From Opisthorchis felineus (taxonomy: Eukaryota; Platyhelminthes; Trematoda; Opisthorchiida; Opisthorchiidae): a stretch of DNA of 64,000 nucleotides. This document shows, in pieces, positions 38,301 through 44,509 of this stretch. Positions within the stretch are counted from its first letter, which is position 1. Each line of letters opens with the position of its first letter. The position numbers and the translations under genes are program-made. The notes beneath the pieces are model-generated. The model did not search any database and was not told where the DNA came from. It worked only from the letters and a program-made list of their open reading frames with translations. The DNA is taken from NCBI GenBank assembly GCA_004794785.1, contig SJOL01009466.1, positions 3,714 to 67,713 on the forward strand, in the 5' to 3' direction.

Positions 38301-38913
38301 GTCGGCCGCTGCCTACCTGCATTTTAACAAACAGCAGCTTTCTTCCTCACAAGGTAATCAACACTCCTCAATAACTCCACATCAGTCACGTTCTGATTTT
38401 AACATAACCAGTTCGGCTGCGCATCAACAAACATCCTCCCCGGTCAGTGGTAACAACACTAACAACAGTCCTGTGTTCCCCTCTATCCCATCCGCCCCGA
38501 ATCCAGCTTCCATGGTCCATGACTATTTCGCCCAGTTGACGGGTCAACCGGGTCACCAGTCAAGTTTGTTCCACCCCAACACTCCTGCTGGCAACTCACA
38601 TCCCGTCGCTGCGGCGATGCAGCAGTATTTGGTTAGTAACGCGGGTGGTTCAGGTCTCGTTCATTCAGATGGTTCAAATTTCTATGCGAATCTTTCCTCT
38701 CAGCGTCAGTTCGAATCGGCTACGCAGTCGAATAACTATGCCCAAGGCCCCGGAGCGACTGACCAGCAGCAGAATAGGTCGTCCATGGTTGGACAGCATC
38801 CTCAACAGCAGCAGCAACCATACCAGTTCCCTCTCATGCAATCCAGTTCTCAGATGCCACCGTTCGACAGACTACAATCCCATCGATTGCTCCCAAACTT
38901 TCGACTTCCATAA
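6906..38913 (+). CDS. RAD54L2: RAD54L2/ARIP4-like SNF2-family ATPase (16 coding exons)
   Basis: This is a nuclear SNF2/RAD54-family, DNA-dependent ATPase. In mammals the orthologue (ARIP4) binds androgen receptor and DYRK1A and is linked to removal of TOP2-DNA adducts. The join I infer is 6906-7334, 7707-7913, 11714-11911, 13622-13987, 16378-16558, 16823-16937, 18723-19128, 21952-22257, 23623-24463, 30933-31029, 31156-31339, 31820-32029, 32129-32343, 35097-35236, 36893-36946 and 37091-38913. Every intron is GT-AG and all phases agree, giving about 1,923 residues against roughly 1,470 in human. Motor motifs: AHSMGLGKT at about 241-249, DEGH at 477-480, TGYPLQN from 505, and [11 protein letters not shown] at about 1077-1087. 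The extra length comes from low-complexity inserts in exons 4 and 9 and a Ser/Thr/Gln-rich tail. The [18 protein letters not shown] and [13 protein letters not shown] blocks separate RAD54L2 from ATRX and RAD54. The start is uncertain: Met at 6906 is only the first plausible in-frame one, and upstream exons are likely missing. Confidence 0.93.
7335..7706 (+). other. RAD54L2 intron 1
   Basis: The intron is 372 bases and begins with the weak donor GTGCAT. No repeat is recognised in it. Confidence 0.7.
7707..7913 (+). CDS. RAD54L2: RAD54L2 coding exon 2
   Basis: Acceptor TTTGTCCGCAG, donor CAA|GTGAGT, phase 0 on both sides. It encodes the second SUMO-interaction motif [10 protein letters not shown] (7722-7751), then GRVVLNPN, then [12 protein letters not shown], the lead-in to the ATPase core that is characteristic of RAD54L2. 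Confidence 0.92.
8131..8444. repeat. Long inverted repeat (foldback) of the hammerhead-repeat family
   Basis: The arm 8131-8241 is the reverse complement of 8334-8444, nearly perfect over the inner 89 bases (8153-8241 against 8334-8422, about three to four mismatches) and looser outside. A 92-base spacer separates them. Shared words include GAGAGATTCAGCTGGGTTCC and TTTGCAAATGAGTGTATTTC. Other copies of the same arm are at about 29685-29755, 44300-44400, 56112-56212 and 63122-63200, so this is two opposed partial copies of a dispersed element inside RAD54L2 intron 2. Confidence 0.85.
8479..8521 (+). ncRNA. Type I hammerhead ribozyme with minimal stem III
   Basis: All parts of the core are present. 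Helix I is GCCTAC (8479-8484) paired with GTGGGC (8516-8521), six pairs with one G-T. CTGATGA is at 8485-8491. Stem II is GCCC/GGGC (8492-8495 with 8502-8505), closed by AAAGAA. GAAA is at 8506-8509. Stem III is part of the self-complementary ACCGGT, and the predicted cleavage is after the C of GGTC at 8515. Very short stem III is typical of hammerheads in Penelope-like retroelements, which are thought to act as dimers. It lies 35 bases past the right arm of the foldback. Confidence 0.88.
8522..11713. other. Rest of RAD54L2 intron 2
   Basis: This is mostly unrecognised sequence. A minus-strand scrap at about 10190-10330 reads [11 protein letters not shown] followed by a diverged linker, like the post-YADD block of the LINE reverse transcriptases here. 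No exon was supported. The stretch 9615-9690 shares short words with 54130-54200 (ACCATCATCGACAGCA, CAGTGTT-AACACC), suggesting another dispersed repeat. Confidence 0.45.
11714..11911 (+). CDS. RAD54L2: RAD54L2 coding exon 3 (Walker A)
   Basis: Acceptor TCTCCTTCAG, donor CAG|GTATGT, phase 0. It begins [13 protein letters not shown], carries the nucleotide-binding AHSMGLGKT at 11798-11824 (motif I) and ends with [11 protein letters not shown] (motif Ia). Confidence 0.96.
12093..12180 (-). mobile_element. SINE family 1, copy 4, 3' part (interrupted)
   Basis: It carries the complement of the SINE tail and body: CGTTCAGCTGTAACACCCCA, TTGCTGCCATGCTACCTGG, GAGGAAGCACGAGGGC. The copy stops near the TTGCCCAAG point of the consensus, exactly where a plus-strand SINE begins. 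The missing half resumes at about 12386. Confidence 0.8.
12181..12385 (+). mobile_element. SINE family 1, copy 5, inserted in copy 4
   Basis: It has a clean tRNA-like head: A-box region GGCTCAAGTGGTTAGAGCGC and B box GGTTCGAGCCC. The full body GCCTCTCGACTTCCCCTGTC to GGGTGTTACAGCTGAACGAT follows, with an A/T tail ATTATCTTATCTTTTATC. It is the best-preserved family-1 head in the window and lies in opposite orientation within copy 4. Confidence 0.88.
12386..12475 (-). mobile_element. SINE family 1, copy 4, 5' (head) part
   Basis: It continues the interrupted minus-strand copy: ACAGTTGAGATGCTGAGACT, then the B-box complement GGGTTCGAACC, GGACCTTCCGGTCAGTAAG and the A-box complement ending near TGAGCTATCTCG. 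Together with 12093-12180 it makes one full element split by copy 5. Confidence 0.8.
13622..13987 (+). CDS. RAD54L2: RAD54L2 coding exon 4
   Basis: Acceptor TGCGTTCCAG, donor CAA|GTTAGT, phase 0. It starts [11 protein letters not shown], the conserved continuation after motif Ia, and ends [18 protein letters not shown]. Between them lies an insert of about 90 Ser/Thr/Glu-rich residues, where the vertebrate protein has a much shorter linker. Confidence 0.9.
14575..14790 (+). repeat. Dispersed repeat shared with 28.95-29.1 kb (probable LINE 3' end)
   Basis: Words such as CAGATCATCGGGGGGAAGAA, AACCACTGTGCAGTAAATAC and ACAGCTG...GATGAG-G are shared in order with 28945-29100 (CCAAATCATCGGTGAGCTAA and so on). 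That copy follows the C-terminal block of a LINE, so both are probably LINE 3' untranslated sequence. It is diverged, in RAD54L2 intron 4. Confidence 0.5.
14992..15145 (-). mobile_element. SINE family 1, copy 6, head truncated
   Basis: Complement of the family body (CGTTCAGTTGTAACACTC, TTGCCCAAGCCTAGACAGGG, GGCAGAGGTCGGATTCGAACC) with an AAAAAT tail. It stops shortly after the B box, so the A box is lost. It is in RAD54L2 intron 4. Confidence 0.85.
15146..16377. other. 3' part of RAD54L2 intron 4
   Basis: Nothing recognised beyond the intron itself; no repeat head, transposase or exon was seen. Confidence 0.5.
16378..16558 (+). CDS. RAD54L2: RAD54L2 coding exon 5
   Basis: Acceptor CCTCCATTCAG, donor CAG|GTTAGT, starting in phase 0 and ending after one base of a codon. 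It encodes [20 protein letters not shown], then a basic patch RRKKK and an acidic IEEERRE segment, as in RAD54L2 between motifs Ia and II. Confidence 0.93.
16823..16937 (+). CDS. RAD54L2: RAD54L2 coding exon 6 (DEGH box)
   Basis: Acceptor TGCTTATCACAG, donor CG|GTAGGT. It encodes [20 protein letters not shown]. The DEGH Walker B (motif II) is at 16870-16881. DEGH instead of DEAH is the normal form in RAD54/ATRX/ARIP4 proteins. It ends after two bases of an Arg codon. Confidence 0.96.
16938..18722. other. RAD54L2 intron 6
   Basis: 1.8 kb. It contains the mariner-like fragment at 17.6-17.86 kb. 17870-18722 shows nothing recognisable. Confidence 0.6.
17603..17866 (-). mobile_element. Mariner-like transposase N-terminal fragment
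   Basis: On the minus strand the frame reads [49 protein letters not shown] and ATTKNRR. This matches the order of the paired helix-turn-helix DNA-binding region of mariner transposases (VIEFL-x-EG, VYG-D, RRW...KF, D-PR-GRP). The GRP hook is changed to GAP and the DDD catalytic part is not visible downstream, so it is a dead fragment. Confidence 0.6.
18723..19128 (+). CDS. RAD54L2: RAD54L2 coding exon 7 (motif III and lobe linker)
   Basis: Acceptor GTTTTTTGACAG, donor AAG|GTACGT, ending in phase 0. It completes the [14 protein letters not shown] motif (TGYPLQNN at 18739-18762), then [31 protein letters not shown] and [17 protein letters not shown]. These are the RAD54L2 signature of the first lobe's end and the inter-lobe segment. 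Confidence 0.96.
19245..21150 (-). mobile_element. Decayed LINE, second lineage, minus strand
   Basis: Near 21110-21000, minus strand, an endonuclease fragment reads [18 protein letters not shown]. Near 20230-20170 a reverse-transcriptase thumb-like piece reads [15 protein letters not shown]. The segment 20310-20720 shares ordered words with 51710-52110 (CGCCCTCTTCAG-CCAGTT, AGGATGTGGCTGTTTC / AGGGTGTGGCTGTTTC, AGTGTTCATTGGG). 19248-19325 resembles 50570-50640. It is full of stops and lies in RAD54L2 intron 7. Confidence 0.6.
21952..22257 (+). CDS. RAD54L2: RAD54L2 coding exon 8
   Basis: Acceptor GTTCACTCAAG, donor CCC|GTACGT, phase 0. It opens with [17 protein letters not shown], the conserved block following the lobe linker, and continues into a Ser/Thr/Pro-rich stretch of about 75 residues that replaces the variable insert of other members. 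Confidence 0.9.
22258..23622. other. RAD54L2 intron 8
   Basis: 1.4 kb with no recognised repeat or exon. Confidence 0.5.
23623..24463 (+). CDS. RAD54L2: RAD54L2 coding exon 9 (start of helicase-C lobe)
   Basis: Acceptor TGTCTCTTACAG, donor TTCC|GTGAGT, ending after one codon base. It encodes a Pro-rich lead, then [10 protein letters not shown] and [20 protein letters not shown], then [19 protein letters not shown] (motif IV region). An acidic low-complexity insert of about 150 residues precedes [11 protein letters not shown]. In human the equivalent spacer is only a few tens of residues. Confidence 0.93.
24464..25815. other. 5' part of RAD54L2 intron 9
   Basis: The open frame of exon 9 runs on for about 180 bases into this intron, but the canonical GTGAGT donor and family similarity end it at 24463. 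No repeat recognised. Confidence 0.5.
25820..29100 (+). mobile_element. Nearly full-span decayed LINE in RAD54L2 intron 9
   Basis: It has a 5' region 25820-26640 with repeated GGGTCAGACTTTTGAG-like units. Endonuclease: [11 protein letters not shown] (about 26830) and [17 protein letters not shown], then [14 protein letters not shown] (27168), [25 protein letters not shown] and [11 protein letters not shown] (to 27510). Reverse transcriptase: FNFVID-like (27940), SLTNIE-AVD replacing IEYADDIAVLES (28020-28065), MRFTPEKC (28125) and KFVYLGSCI (28210). C-terminal: [20 protein letters not shown] (28525-28590) and [10 protein letters not shown]. Several frameshifts and stops make it inactive. It accounts for about half of the 6.5 kb intron. 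Confidence 0.88.
29685..29757 (+). repeat. Fragment of the hammerhead-repeat family (arm only)
   Basis: It carries TGAGAGATTCAGGTGGGTCT and AAATGAGTGTATTTCGCTAA, matching the right arm at 8350-8422. No ribozyme core follows. Confidence 0.7.
29758..30932. other. 3' part of RAD54L2 intron 9
   Basis: Nothing recognised apart from the exon 10 acceptor. Confidence 0.5.
30933..31029 (+). CDS. RAD54L2: RAD54L2 coding exon 10
   Basis: Acceptor CATATCCTCAG, donor CCAG|GTAGGC. It encodes [20 protein letters not shown] and KLFLVSTR (motif V start). It follows the longest intron, about 6.5 kb, which holds a LINE. Phase in is 1, phase out is 2, fitting both neighbours. Confidence 0.95.
31156..31339 (+). 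CDS. RAD54L2: RAD54L2 coding exon 11 (motif VI)
   Basis: Acceptor TGGTTTGACAG, donor CAG|GTATAC, ending in phase 0. It encodes [20 protein letters not shown], then [18 protein letters not shown] with the arginine-finger motif VI at 31238-31270, and [19 protein letters not shown]. Confidence 0.97.
31820..32029 (+). CDS. RAD54L2: RAD54L2 coding exon 12
   Basis: Acceptor CTTTTGCACAG, donor AAG|GTATCG, phase 0. It encodes [20 protein letters not shown] followed by [11 protein letters not shown] and [12 protein letters not shown], which are family blocks just C-terminal to the motor. Confidence 0.94.
32129..32343 (+). CDS. RAD54L2: RAD54L2 coding exon 13
   Basis: Acceptor TGCTTACAG, donor AC|GTGAGA. 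It encodes [20 protein letters not shown] and [20 protein letters not shown], the conserved basic region after the helicase core, then a Gln-rich coiled stretch. A SINE begins about 50 bases past its donor. Confidence 0.93.
32392..32580 (-). mobile_element. SINE family 1, copy 7, 50 bases past exon 13
   Basis: Tail AATAAAAATCG, then body complement (CAGATGTAACATCCCTTCGG, TTGCCCAAGCCTAGAC), B-box complement GGTTCGAACC and A-box complement near 32555-32570. It starts only about 50 bases after the exon 13 donor and is well conserved. Confidence 0.88.
32581..35096. other. Rest of RAD54L2 intron 13
   Basis: About 2.5 kb without recognised elements. A short open frame near 34757-34807 after TTATCACAG resembles an exon, but its phase would create a stop after exon 13. 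Confidence 0.5.
35097..35236 (+). CDS. RAD54L2: RAD54L2 coding exon 14
   Basis: The acceptor is chosen at TGCTCATCGTCAG because of its pyrimidine tract. A second acceptor at 35134-35135 (CGTGGCAG) keeps the same frame and would drop 13 residues. The donor is CAGA|GTAAGT, leaving one codon base. It encodes [20 protein letters not shown]. Phase agreement with exons 13 and 15 is the main support. Confidence 0.75.
35342..35400. repeat. (TAA)n microsatellite
   Basis: A 59-base run of TAA/AAT units with two slips, about 100 bases after exon 14. It resembles the SINE tails here but no SINE body adjoins it. Confidence 0.95.
35890..36050 (-). mobile_element. tRNA-like SINE, family 2, copy 1
   Basis: On the minus strand the head reads CCTCGTGGCCAAACGGTTAA (A box of Leu/Ser-tRNA type) and CGCGGGTTCAAAACCC (B box). 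The body contains CACTGCTGGTGATTCCCAA and CAGTGCTTCTCGGTTTTTCA. Copies of this body recur at 41.0, 41.3, 41.6, 57.95 and 58.4 kb. It is distinct from family 1 in head and body, and lies in RAD54L2 intron 14. Confidence 0.75.
36893..36946 (+). CDS. RAD54L2: RAD54L2 coding exon 15 (54 bases)
   Basis: Acceptor TTCCTGTTCTCAG, donor ACCG|GTGAGT. It encodes [10 protein letters not shown], joined to DLYFP in exon 16. This gives the VTTTD-x-x-x-P-type block found in the RAD54L2 C-terminal region. Both phases fit. Confidence 0.85.
37091..38913 (+). CDS. RAD54L2: RAD54L2 coding exon 16, terminal (Ser/Thr/Gln-rich tail)
   Basis: Acceptor TTTTCACCTTTGCAG, stop TAA at 38911-38913. It opens with [20 protein letters not shown] and [21 protein letters not shown], the last conserved block of the family. 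About 550 residues of Ser/Thr/Gln/His/Asn-rich sequence follow with no known domain, including a seven-Gln run (38245-38265) and a small cysteine cluster, CPNC-x6-CTC (37954-37992). The tail is probably disordered. It is one continuous frame with the upstream exons, so the internal ATG at 37153 is not the start of a separate gene. Confidence 0.93.
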
Positions 38914-39720
38914 CGGGCTAACGTCATCGGCAGATATAGCGTCTGTCCTTCCATTCTTGAATTGATCCTTTGCACTATATTCTAAATCGAACGAATAACT
39001 ATTCTTGTAAATAATAGTGTAAACAAGGTTGCATCGTGACTAATTTATTTGATCATCCTTATCTGATCCCATCTATGCATCTATCTTGTTATCGGTCGCC
39101 AGCCGTTCAGGGGCTGATCGATTTTACCCCATTCCCACGTCCACTATATGGCTATCTCTCAAACAAGGCACGCTGCATAATATTTCAGACGCAAATGGCT
39201 CCCCTCTAACTTTGCCTCTTGTGCAACTCCTTGCACCACCGCTGCTTTTGTAGGCGCCTCATCAAATTAGCAACCGTTCACCGACTAATCTTGTAATACA
39301 ACATGTTTCGTTTTCCGTACTTTGTTTCATCTCTTCCTCTGTATACATTCTGCTGTAATGTTTGCATGCCGGTACGGATGCTAATGCTGCTCGTAATACT
39401 AGATTTCGAATGCGTGTTCTTTTGAACAAGGCAACAGGTGAATGTAATCGGATGATGTGTATCTTCACCGCCACGTGGTGAAGCCGTTAACAAACAGTGA
39501 CACTCAGTTGTTGAGTGTACTCAAATGTATAATTGCATTTAAAACTGATTTTTATAAAGTCTTGCTCTGAGTGACTTACTTTTCTCATTCGTAACAGGAC
39601 GAATGATGTGCTGCAGTCTGAATGTTTGTTGATAGGGGATGGTGTTCCGGGCGCCGTGGCGACCTTTGTGATCAACTTGCAAGAAGTTATGATTGATTGA
39701 TTAAATACTTGTATAGGAAC
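38914..39720 (+). other. RAD54L2 3' untranslated region and flank
   Basis: No perfect AATAAA was noticed in the first 800 bases after the stop. The nearest candidates for a polyadenylation hexamer are TATAAA near 39553 and ATTAAA near 39699, so the true end is uncertain. Confidence 0.35.
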
Positions 39721-40980
39721 GCTTTTTCACTGACACATTTACCAACTGATACGCTGCGGACGACATAAAAAAGCAATTTATCTTACTTTTTGCTGCCATT
39801 TCTTGGGGATTCATGTAGCTTCGAGAGTAAGTCGCGAGTTTCTGGTTAAATAATGCCTTGTTCGGTTCCTCATGATGCCATAACTGCTGCTCTCCAGGCC
39901 CAGGCAACCTAACACCATCCTCTTTCGCGCTCCTTTAGGGTTTCAAGAGAGCTATACATTGAAACTGTGCCACCAGTGAACGATTTCATTTGGTTTTGCT
40001 TGTAAGACAGACCTTACCCAACCTGTGTTGCACACAGTTGTAATGCTGGTGAGCAACTTAGGTGATCCACTTTTAGATGGTCTACAGAGTGTTGGCGTTA
40101 ACCAAAGTCTCTGCTCCAAACCTTTGAAGAGGTTCACCTCACTACACAATAATGAGAGTACGAAATAACATGTATTCAGGATCTCTACCATTGAACAGAC
40201 GGTTGACCTTATCTCTGGGTACTGACCACCAGGCTTTTGATGTAGTGTACGCTTCTACAGAATATCTGTAGGTAAGCTTTATTAGGTAAACCTCGACCAT
40301 CTGGGTGAGGCAACATCTGTAAACGCTCTACATCTGGTGAGTTGTATTCTACTCCCTAAAAATTCCCCCTTGTGGTTTCATACTCGATCAGGTCGGGATT
40401 CAGGGAGGTTGTCACTTTATCCTGATGTAGAATCATGCGAAGTGGAGCAGACTGGATGGAACACTATAAGCCACTGTATGATAGTCCCGCGAACGAATTG
40501 TACTTCACTGTGCAGTGGTTTCCTCTCTTTAGAGGGAATGAGGGAACGGTTGACCAAAAGTGAGCTTGTGTAAATAGTGCTTATCATCATTCAAGTGGTT
40601 TAAAGTTAAACAATAGCGTTTAAGTGAACCACAACTGACGAGATCAACACCTTTGGGGCCTGCGATAGGTCTCATCGACGCACATACTAGAACGAAGAGG
40701 TTATCTGTGTTTGATTCAGTTTCACCAGGCCAGTCTGACCCAGCGCCGTTCAGCAGTGAGTTTCACTGAGAACTGGGTTGTGTTGTTGATGACACTTATA
40801 AAAGCCAGTTGGGAATATAACACTGATTTCACGTCGTCTGGTTGCCTTATAGAGTGAACATTCACAACTTTCTGTTTTGGTGAACGCTCTCCACCATTTG
40901 CGTTCGCCGAGTTACTGGCACTGGTTCATAATCAGTGGGGAAAAGCTGCGATTTTTCACAAGAGTGTTAGCGAGCAAGTG
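39721..40980. other. Intergenic, nothing recognised
   Basis: No gene-like splice structure or known repeat motif was found. Confidence 0.5.
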
Positions 40981-40984
40981 ATTC

Positions 40985-41395
40985 TGAAGAGCCGAGAATC
41001 GCTGTACAGCTAGCTGTCTCATCCCTGGGAATTGTCAGTCAACGACTTTTCCATGTTACGTAGACGAACCTCATTTTAGTACTACTGGTTTTAGTCCTTT
41101 CACCATAAAGAGATTCGTACTTTTATTGTCCGATTTGCTTGCTTGCAATCTAACGATCAGTATCCAGCGCAAGCAGTAAAAGTTATCAACTTTATGCGCC
41201 AATAGCAAAAACCATTCAGTCATGATACACACATACTTAGTTAAGGCTTATATAGCAAAATTACTTTGTCGAAAAATCTTTTGTCCAATGGGAATTTCTT
41301 CCTGTAAATGAAGCCAGTAAACGCCGAGAAGCATTTTTTCATCCTTTTTGGGAATTATCAGCAGTGCGCATTTCAAGCAAATCCAGGGCGCTTCT
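40985..41395 (-). mobile_element. SINE family 2, two truncated copies
   Basis: At 40988-41035 the body words GCCGAGAATCGCTGTACAGC and CCCTGGGAATTGTCAGTC occur. At 41281-41395 occur CAATGGGAATTTCTTCCTGT, AACGCCGAGAAGCA and GGGAATTATCAGCAGTGCGC. Both match the body of the 35.9 kb copy; neither keeps the tRNA-like head. Confidence 0.6.
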
Positions 41396-41575
41396 CAAAT
41401 CCTTTGATATTACCAGCAAACCACAAGTAGCTCAGGGGGAAGAATAATTTACAAGACTGAAGCTTCCACCTGAGAAATTGTCCCTCGAGAAACCGGTAAA
41501 CATGTGACCATGTGATGTGGATTTCCTGTTTGAATGATGAACTGCGCTATGCAGTCTGAATGCGATGTAATCAGG

Positions 41576-41752
41576 TGCTCGTGGCCGAACGGTTTGGTGT
41601 CCAGCTACTTACCTGGAGGCTGCGAGTTCAAATCCCCCGGATATTTGTGAGATTTATGCTGCTGATGATTCTAAGTACAGATTAAACAGCTGCACAATGC
41701 TTCTCGGCTTTTCGGTGCAGATTGACTTCACGTACAAGATGAAATCTTTGGA
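41576..41752 (+). mobile_element. SINE family 2, full copy with head
   Basis: Head GCTCGTGGCCGAACGGTTTG (A box) and GCGAGTTCAAATCCCCC (B box). The body runs through ACAGCTGCACAATGCTTCTC to GGCTTTTCGGTGCAGATTGA. It is the clearest plus-strand member of the family. Confidence 0.75.
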
Positions 41753-42029
41753 TAATTCTCAAATCTAATACTACCGACAAAAATTTTTGACACAAATGAG
41801 TATTACCCCGAATCCAATTTATTCACCGGAAGCCCCATCCAAAAATGCCCTTCAGACTCCTGTTTGCAAATACTTGGTCTTTTCCAAACAGAACTTTCGA
41901 GTATTCCCCGGACTGTTTGTCCATGTCGAGTATTCTTTTTCTCGAATGTACTTTCCGTTTAAGAATCCTATGGAAAAAGGCAATGGGACATCTTGAGCAT
42001 TCTATTAGCTAACCATGACTTATCCAACA

Positions 42030-42520
42030 GCAAGTGCGTCTTTCGCTGAGGAAACTGTGGACGCGTTGGGAGCTGAAAACACATTGTGTACCGTTCATAA
42101 TACTAGGGTACGTTAGGTGGTTTTGGGAAAAAGGAGCTCTCCGGCAATGTTCGAACCACTCACGCCTCATAGGTTACGCACTTAGGGCATGTACTACGCA
42201 TACCGTCTGCCCCGTGGAGGTCCTGCCTGCCCCTGTGCTGAGTGAGAGTGACCGATAGGCGAAGTATGGGAACATCAACCAGTAAACCCAACCGTGTTGA
42301 CGACTACCACCATTCGGGATGGGATCCCTGGGCTCAACTCATCAATGGTTAATGACACGACTCAGTCACCCTCCTGTATCAAGGCAATCACCTTCAGTAT
42401 CCAGGTTCTCGTCTCGACTAACTGATAATGTCATCGCCTCTTCTTCCTGCCTTTATTTCCCGTGCTCCTCCGGTTCTTCGATAACCGGAACTCTAGGAAC
42501 TGGAAACAAAATACTCTTCG
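42030..42520 (+). mobile_element. LINE 3'-terminal fragment
   Basis: It matches the 3' end of the LINE at 4.6-5.0 kb: CTCATAGGTTACGCACTTAG with GGCATGTACT-CGCAT (compare CTTCATAGGTTACGCGAGTT at 4650), then TGTGCTGAGTGAGAG, AATGACACGACTCAGTCAC and TAATGTCATCGCCTCTTCTT (compare ATGCCATCGCCTCTAATGC at 4993). Confidence 0.6.
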
Positions 42521-43010
42521 TAAATGGTTTATAACTGGCAAAATGGGACGGACTGGTTGGCTAGCCATCCATAAAATAATACTCCTGGTTTCAGCTTCCT
42601 ACTCCTACCAGCTTCCGAGCAATCCTCTGTTAGAACAGGCTGGTATCCTTTCTCATGCTTCAGCATACTGATATTTGGTATTCAGGTTTCCGCACACTGG
42701 TCCACGGCGTTTTACATCCCATGCAAGTCCAGGGACTACAGTGTTGGTTTTGGGCAACCAAGATATTTTTGTTGATCAAGTTTTTATTTACGATAATCAG
42801 TGTCATAATTAGGGCACCAGGAACTCAAATCATCATCGGAATTTCGTCCCACGATCTAGTGATACAATGTTTCATCCGAACTGAAGGTGGTTTGCCTGAC
42901 ATCTGAAATGTTGTTTTACCTAAGAATAATCACGATCCAACTCAGTCCACATTGGCCATCGTTTGCCCTTATCATGCGCTGCCATAGTTGGCTTCGTTAT
43001 CCACCCAACA
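42521..43010. other. Intergenic, nothing recognised
   Basis: No supported feature. Confidence 0.4.
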
Positions 43011-43860
43011 ATCTGTCGACCATAGTCTCAACTTCATTTTCATTCGTTTACAAGAAGCAACGCAATAATCCTAGTTGGACCCAGTCATCGACTCATTGCC
43101 ACCAGTCCGCCGCTACCACATGGCAGTGTCCCACCGATGTGGAGCAGGCCGTACAAAGCTACATCAGCTGTGAACCCTGTGCTTGTAGTCTCTATAACCG
43201 CCACAATTTCGTTCGCCGATAGTCTGGGATAATAGGAGTGAGTAGCCACACCAATCGCTACAAGATACATTGTTCATTAGGATGTGCAGCCGACCTCGGA
43301 CAGACTGCATCAAAGCTGTGAGCTAGATGGTGTCCACAAAACTCTCTGAGTTCACCGCACCCAGTGGCGTCGGGCAGGAGTGCTGTTTGTTGGCCCTTTT
43401 TTTCAACTTCTTAATCGATGTGCTACTTGAATCTTCTTTACCTGCCCCTAACGTCGGGGCGTTCGCTCACCGACATTGAATACGCTGATAATATCACCCT
43501 TTAGAACTACGATTTATTAGATAACCTAAAAACTGTGCTGTTCAGTCCAGCACATCTGTAGGGTTTAAATTGCTGCTGCTCAAACCCAAGCCTCATGCTT
43601 GTGGATGAACCGGTTGATGTGGTTGATAAGTTCGCATATCGGGGCAGCTGCGTAGGTCCCAGCGTCTTCAGCTCACAACGGCCAGGTTTCGACCCCATAA
43701 CAGTATGCAGCGTATCGCAGCGTTGTTAGCTCGACCCATGTGCGCTGATGTCACACCTACATCGTACATGATACTGTTGGTGACACTGGACAAAGGCTGC
43801 TCTGTCCTCAATCCTACTTCCGGTACGTCACGAGGACGGATATAGCTACCTGGTTAGGGG
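43011..43860 (+). mobile_element. LINE reverse-transcriptase fragment
   Basis: Near 43395-43430 the sequence reads FFNFLIDVLLESS. Near 43445-43500 it reads RGVRSPTLNTLIISP-like in one frame and SLTDIEYADNITL in another, a mutated YADD box. KFAYRGSC-like sequence is at 43630. It belongs to the same lineage as the copy at 25.8 kb and is heavily decayed. Confidence 0.65.
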
Positions 43861-44299
43861 AATTTGTTACTTCAATAGGCCTATCGGTTTGCCTAAGGTT
43901 CGGGGTTGATCCCACCCAATTTTGCAACAGCATTCAACGCTACAGATGTGAAGCGCATATCAAACTGATTATTCAATATTGTTTGCATTACAATGGAGTC
44001 AGATCTAAAAAAAAGTTTTATCGTTTGCGTACTCAATATCTGCGGGTGAGCGTTTTGAGGACACTTTCATCCCAAAGGCGTTAGAGGATGGAGCTGAGTC
44101 TTCTGTAATCATTCGATAGCAAAGTTAAACAGAAATGACAAAAAGGACATGCCGTTAACTCAGCCGAGAGCTTATCACGACCCTCCATGTGACAGCAAGT
44201 TATGAAGGTTGCCATTATTCGCTCGTTTGCACGTACTCATTTGAATATCGCATCAATTGACAAATGAAGCAGCCTTGTGCGGCCCATTCAGCTGAACGG

Positions 44300-44482
44300 C
44301 ACCATAGTCGAGGGGTTCAGCTGGATTCAGTCGAGTCTCCCGTTGAAACTATATTAATGTGCAAATGGGTGTATTTCGCGAATTGCCTCCAGTTTTTGTT
44401 TCAATTAAAACATAAGACTGAGGGAACCTTGGGGACTGCGTCTATCTGATAAGGCCCAAGAAGGGCGAAACCAATCGTGCGC
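44300..44482 (+). repeat. Hammerhead-repeat family, copy with decayed ribozyme
   Basis: Arm words GTTCAGCTGGATTCAGTCGA and GCAAATGGGTGTATTTCGCG are followed by AAACATAAGACTGAGGGAAC and GGGGACTGCG, in the same order as at 8350-8480. The ribozyme site (44440-44482) reads CTGATAA instead of CTGATGA, and ACCAAT instead of ACCGGT. The catalytic G8 is therefore changed and stem III is lost, which should abolish cleavage. Confidence 0.8.
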
Positions 44483-44509
44483 TTTATAAAAGTTTTCAAT
44501 AACCCTGTG

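Noticed and set aside
37153..38913. Independent 586-residue gene
   Set aside because: The frame is open upstream to a strong acceptor at 37090, and the first residues match the conserved end of RAD54L2, so it is the terminal exon.
41576..41645. Possible tRNA-Leu/Ser gene
   Set aside because: The acceptor stem does not close, and the segment continues into a body shared with other repeat copies.
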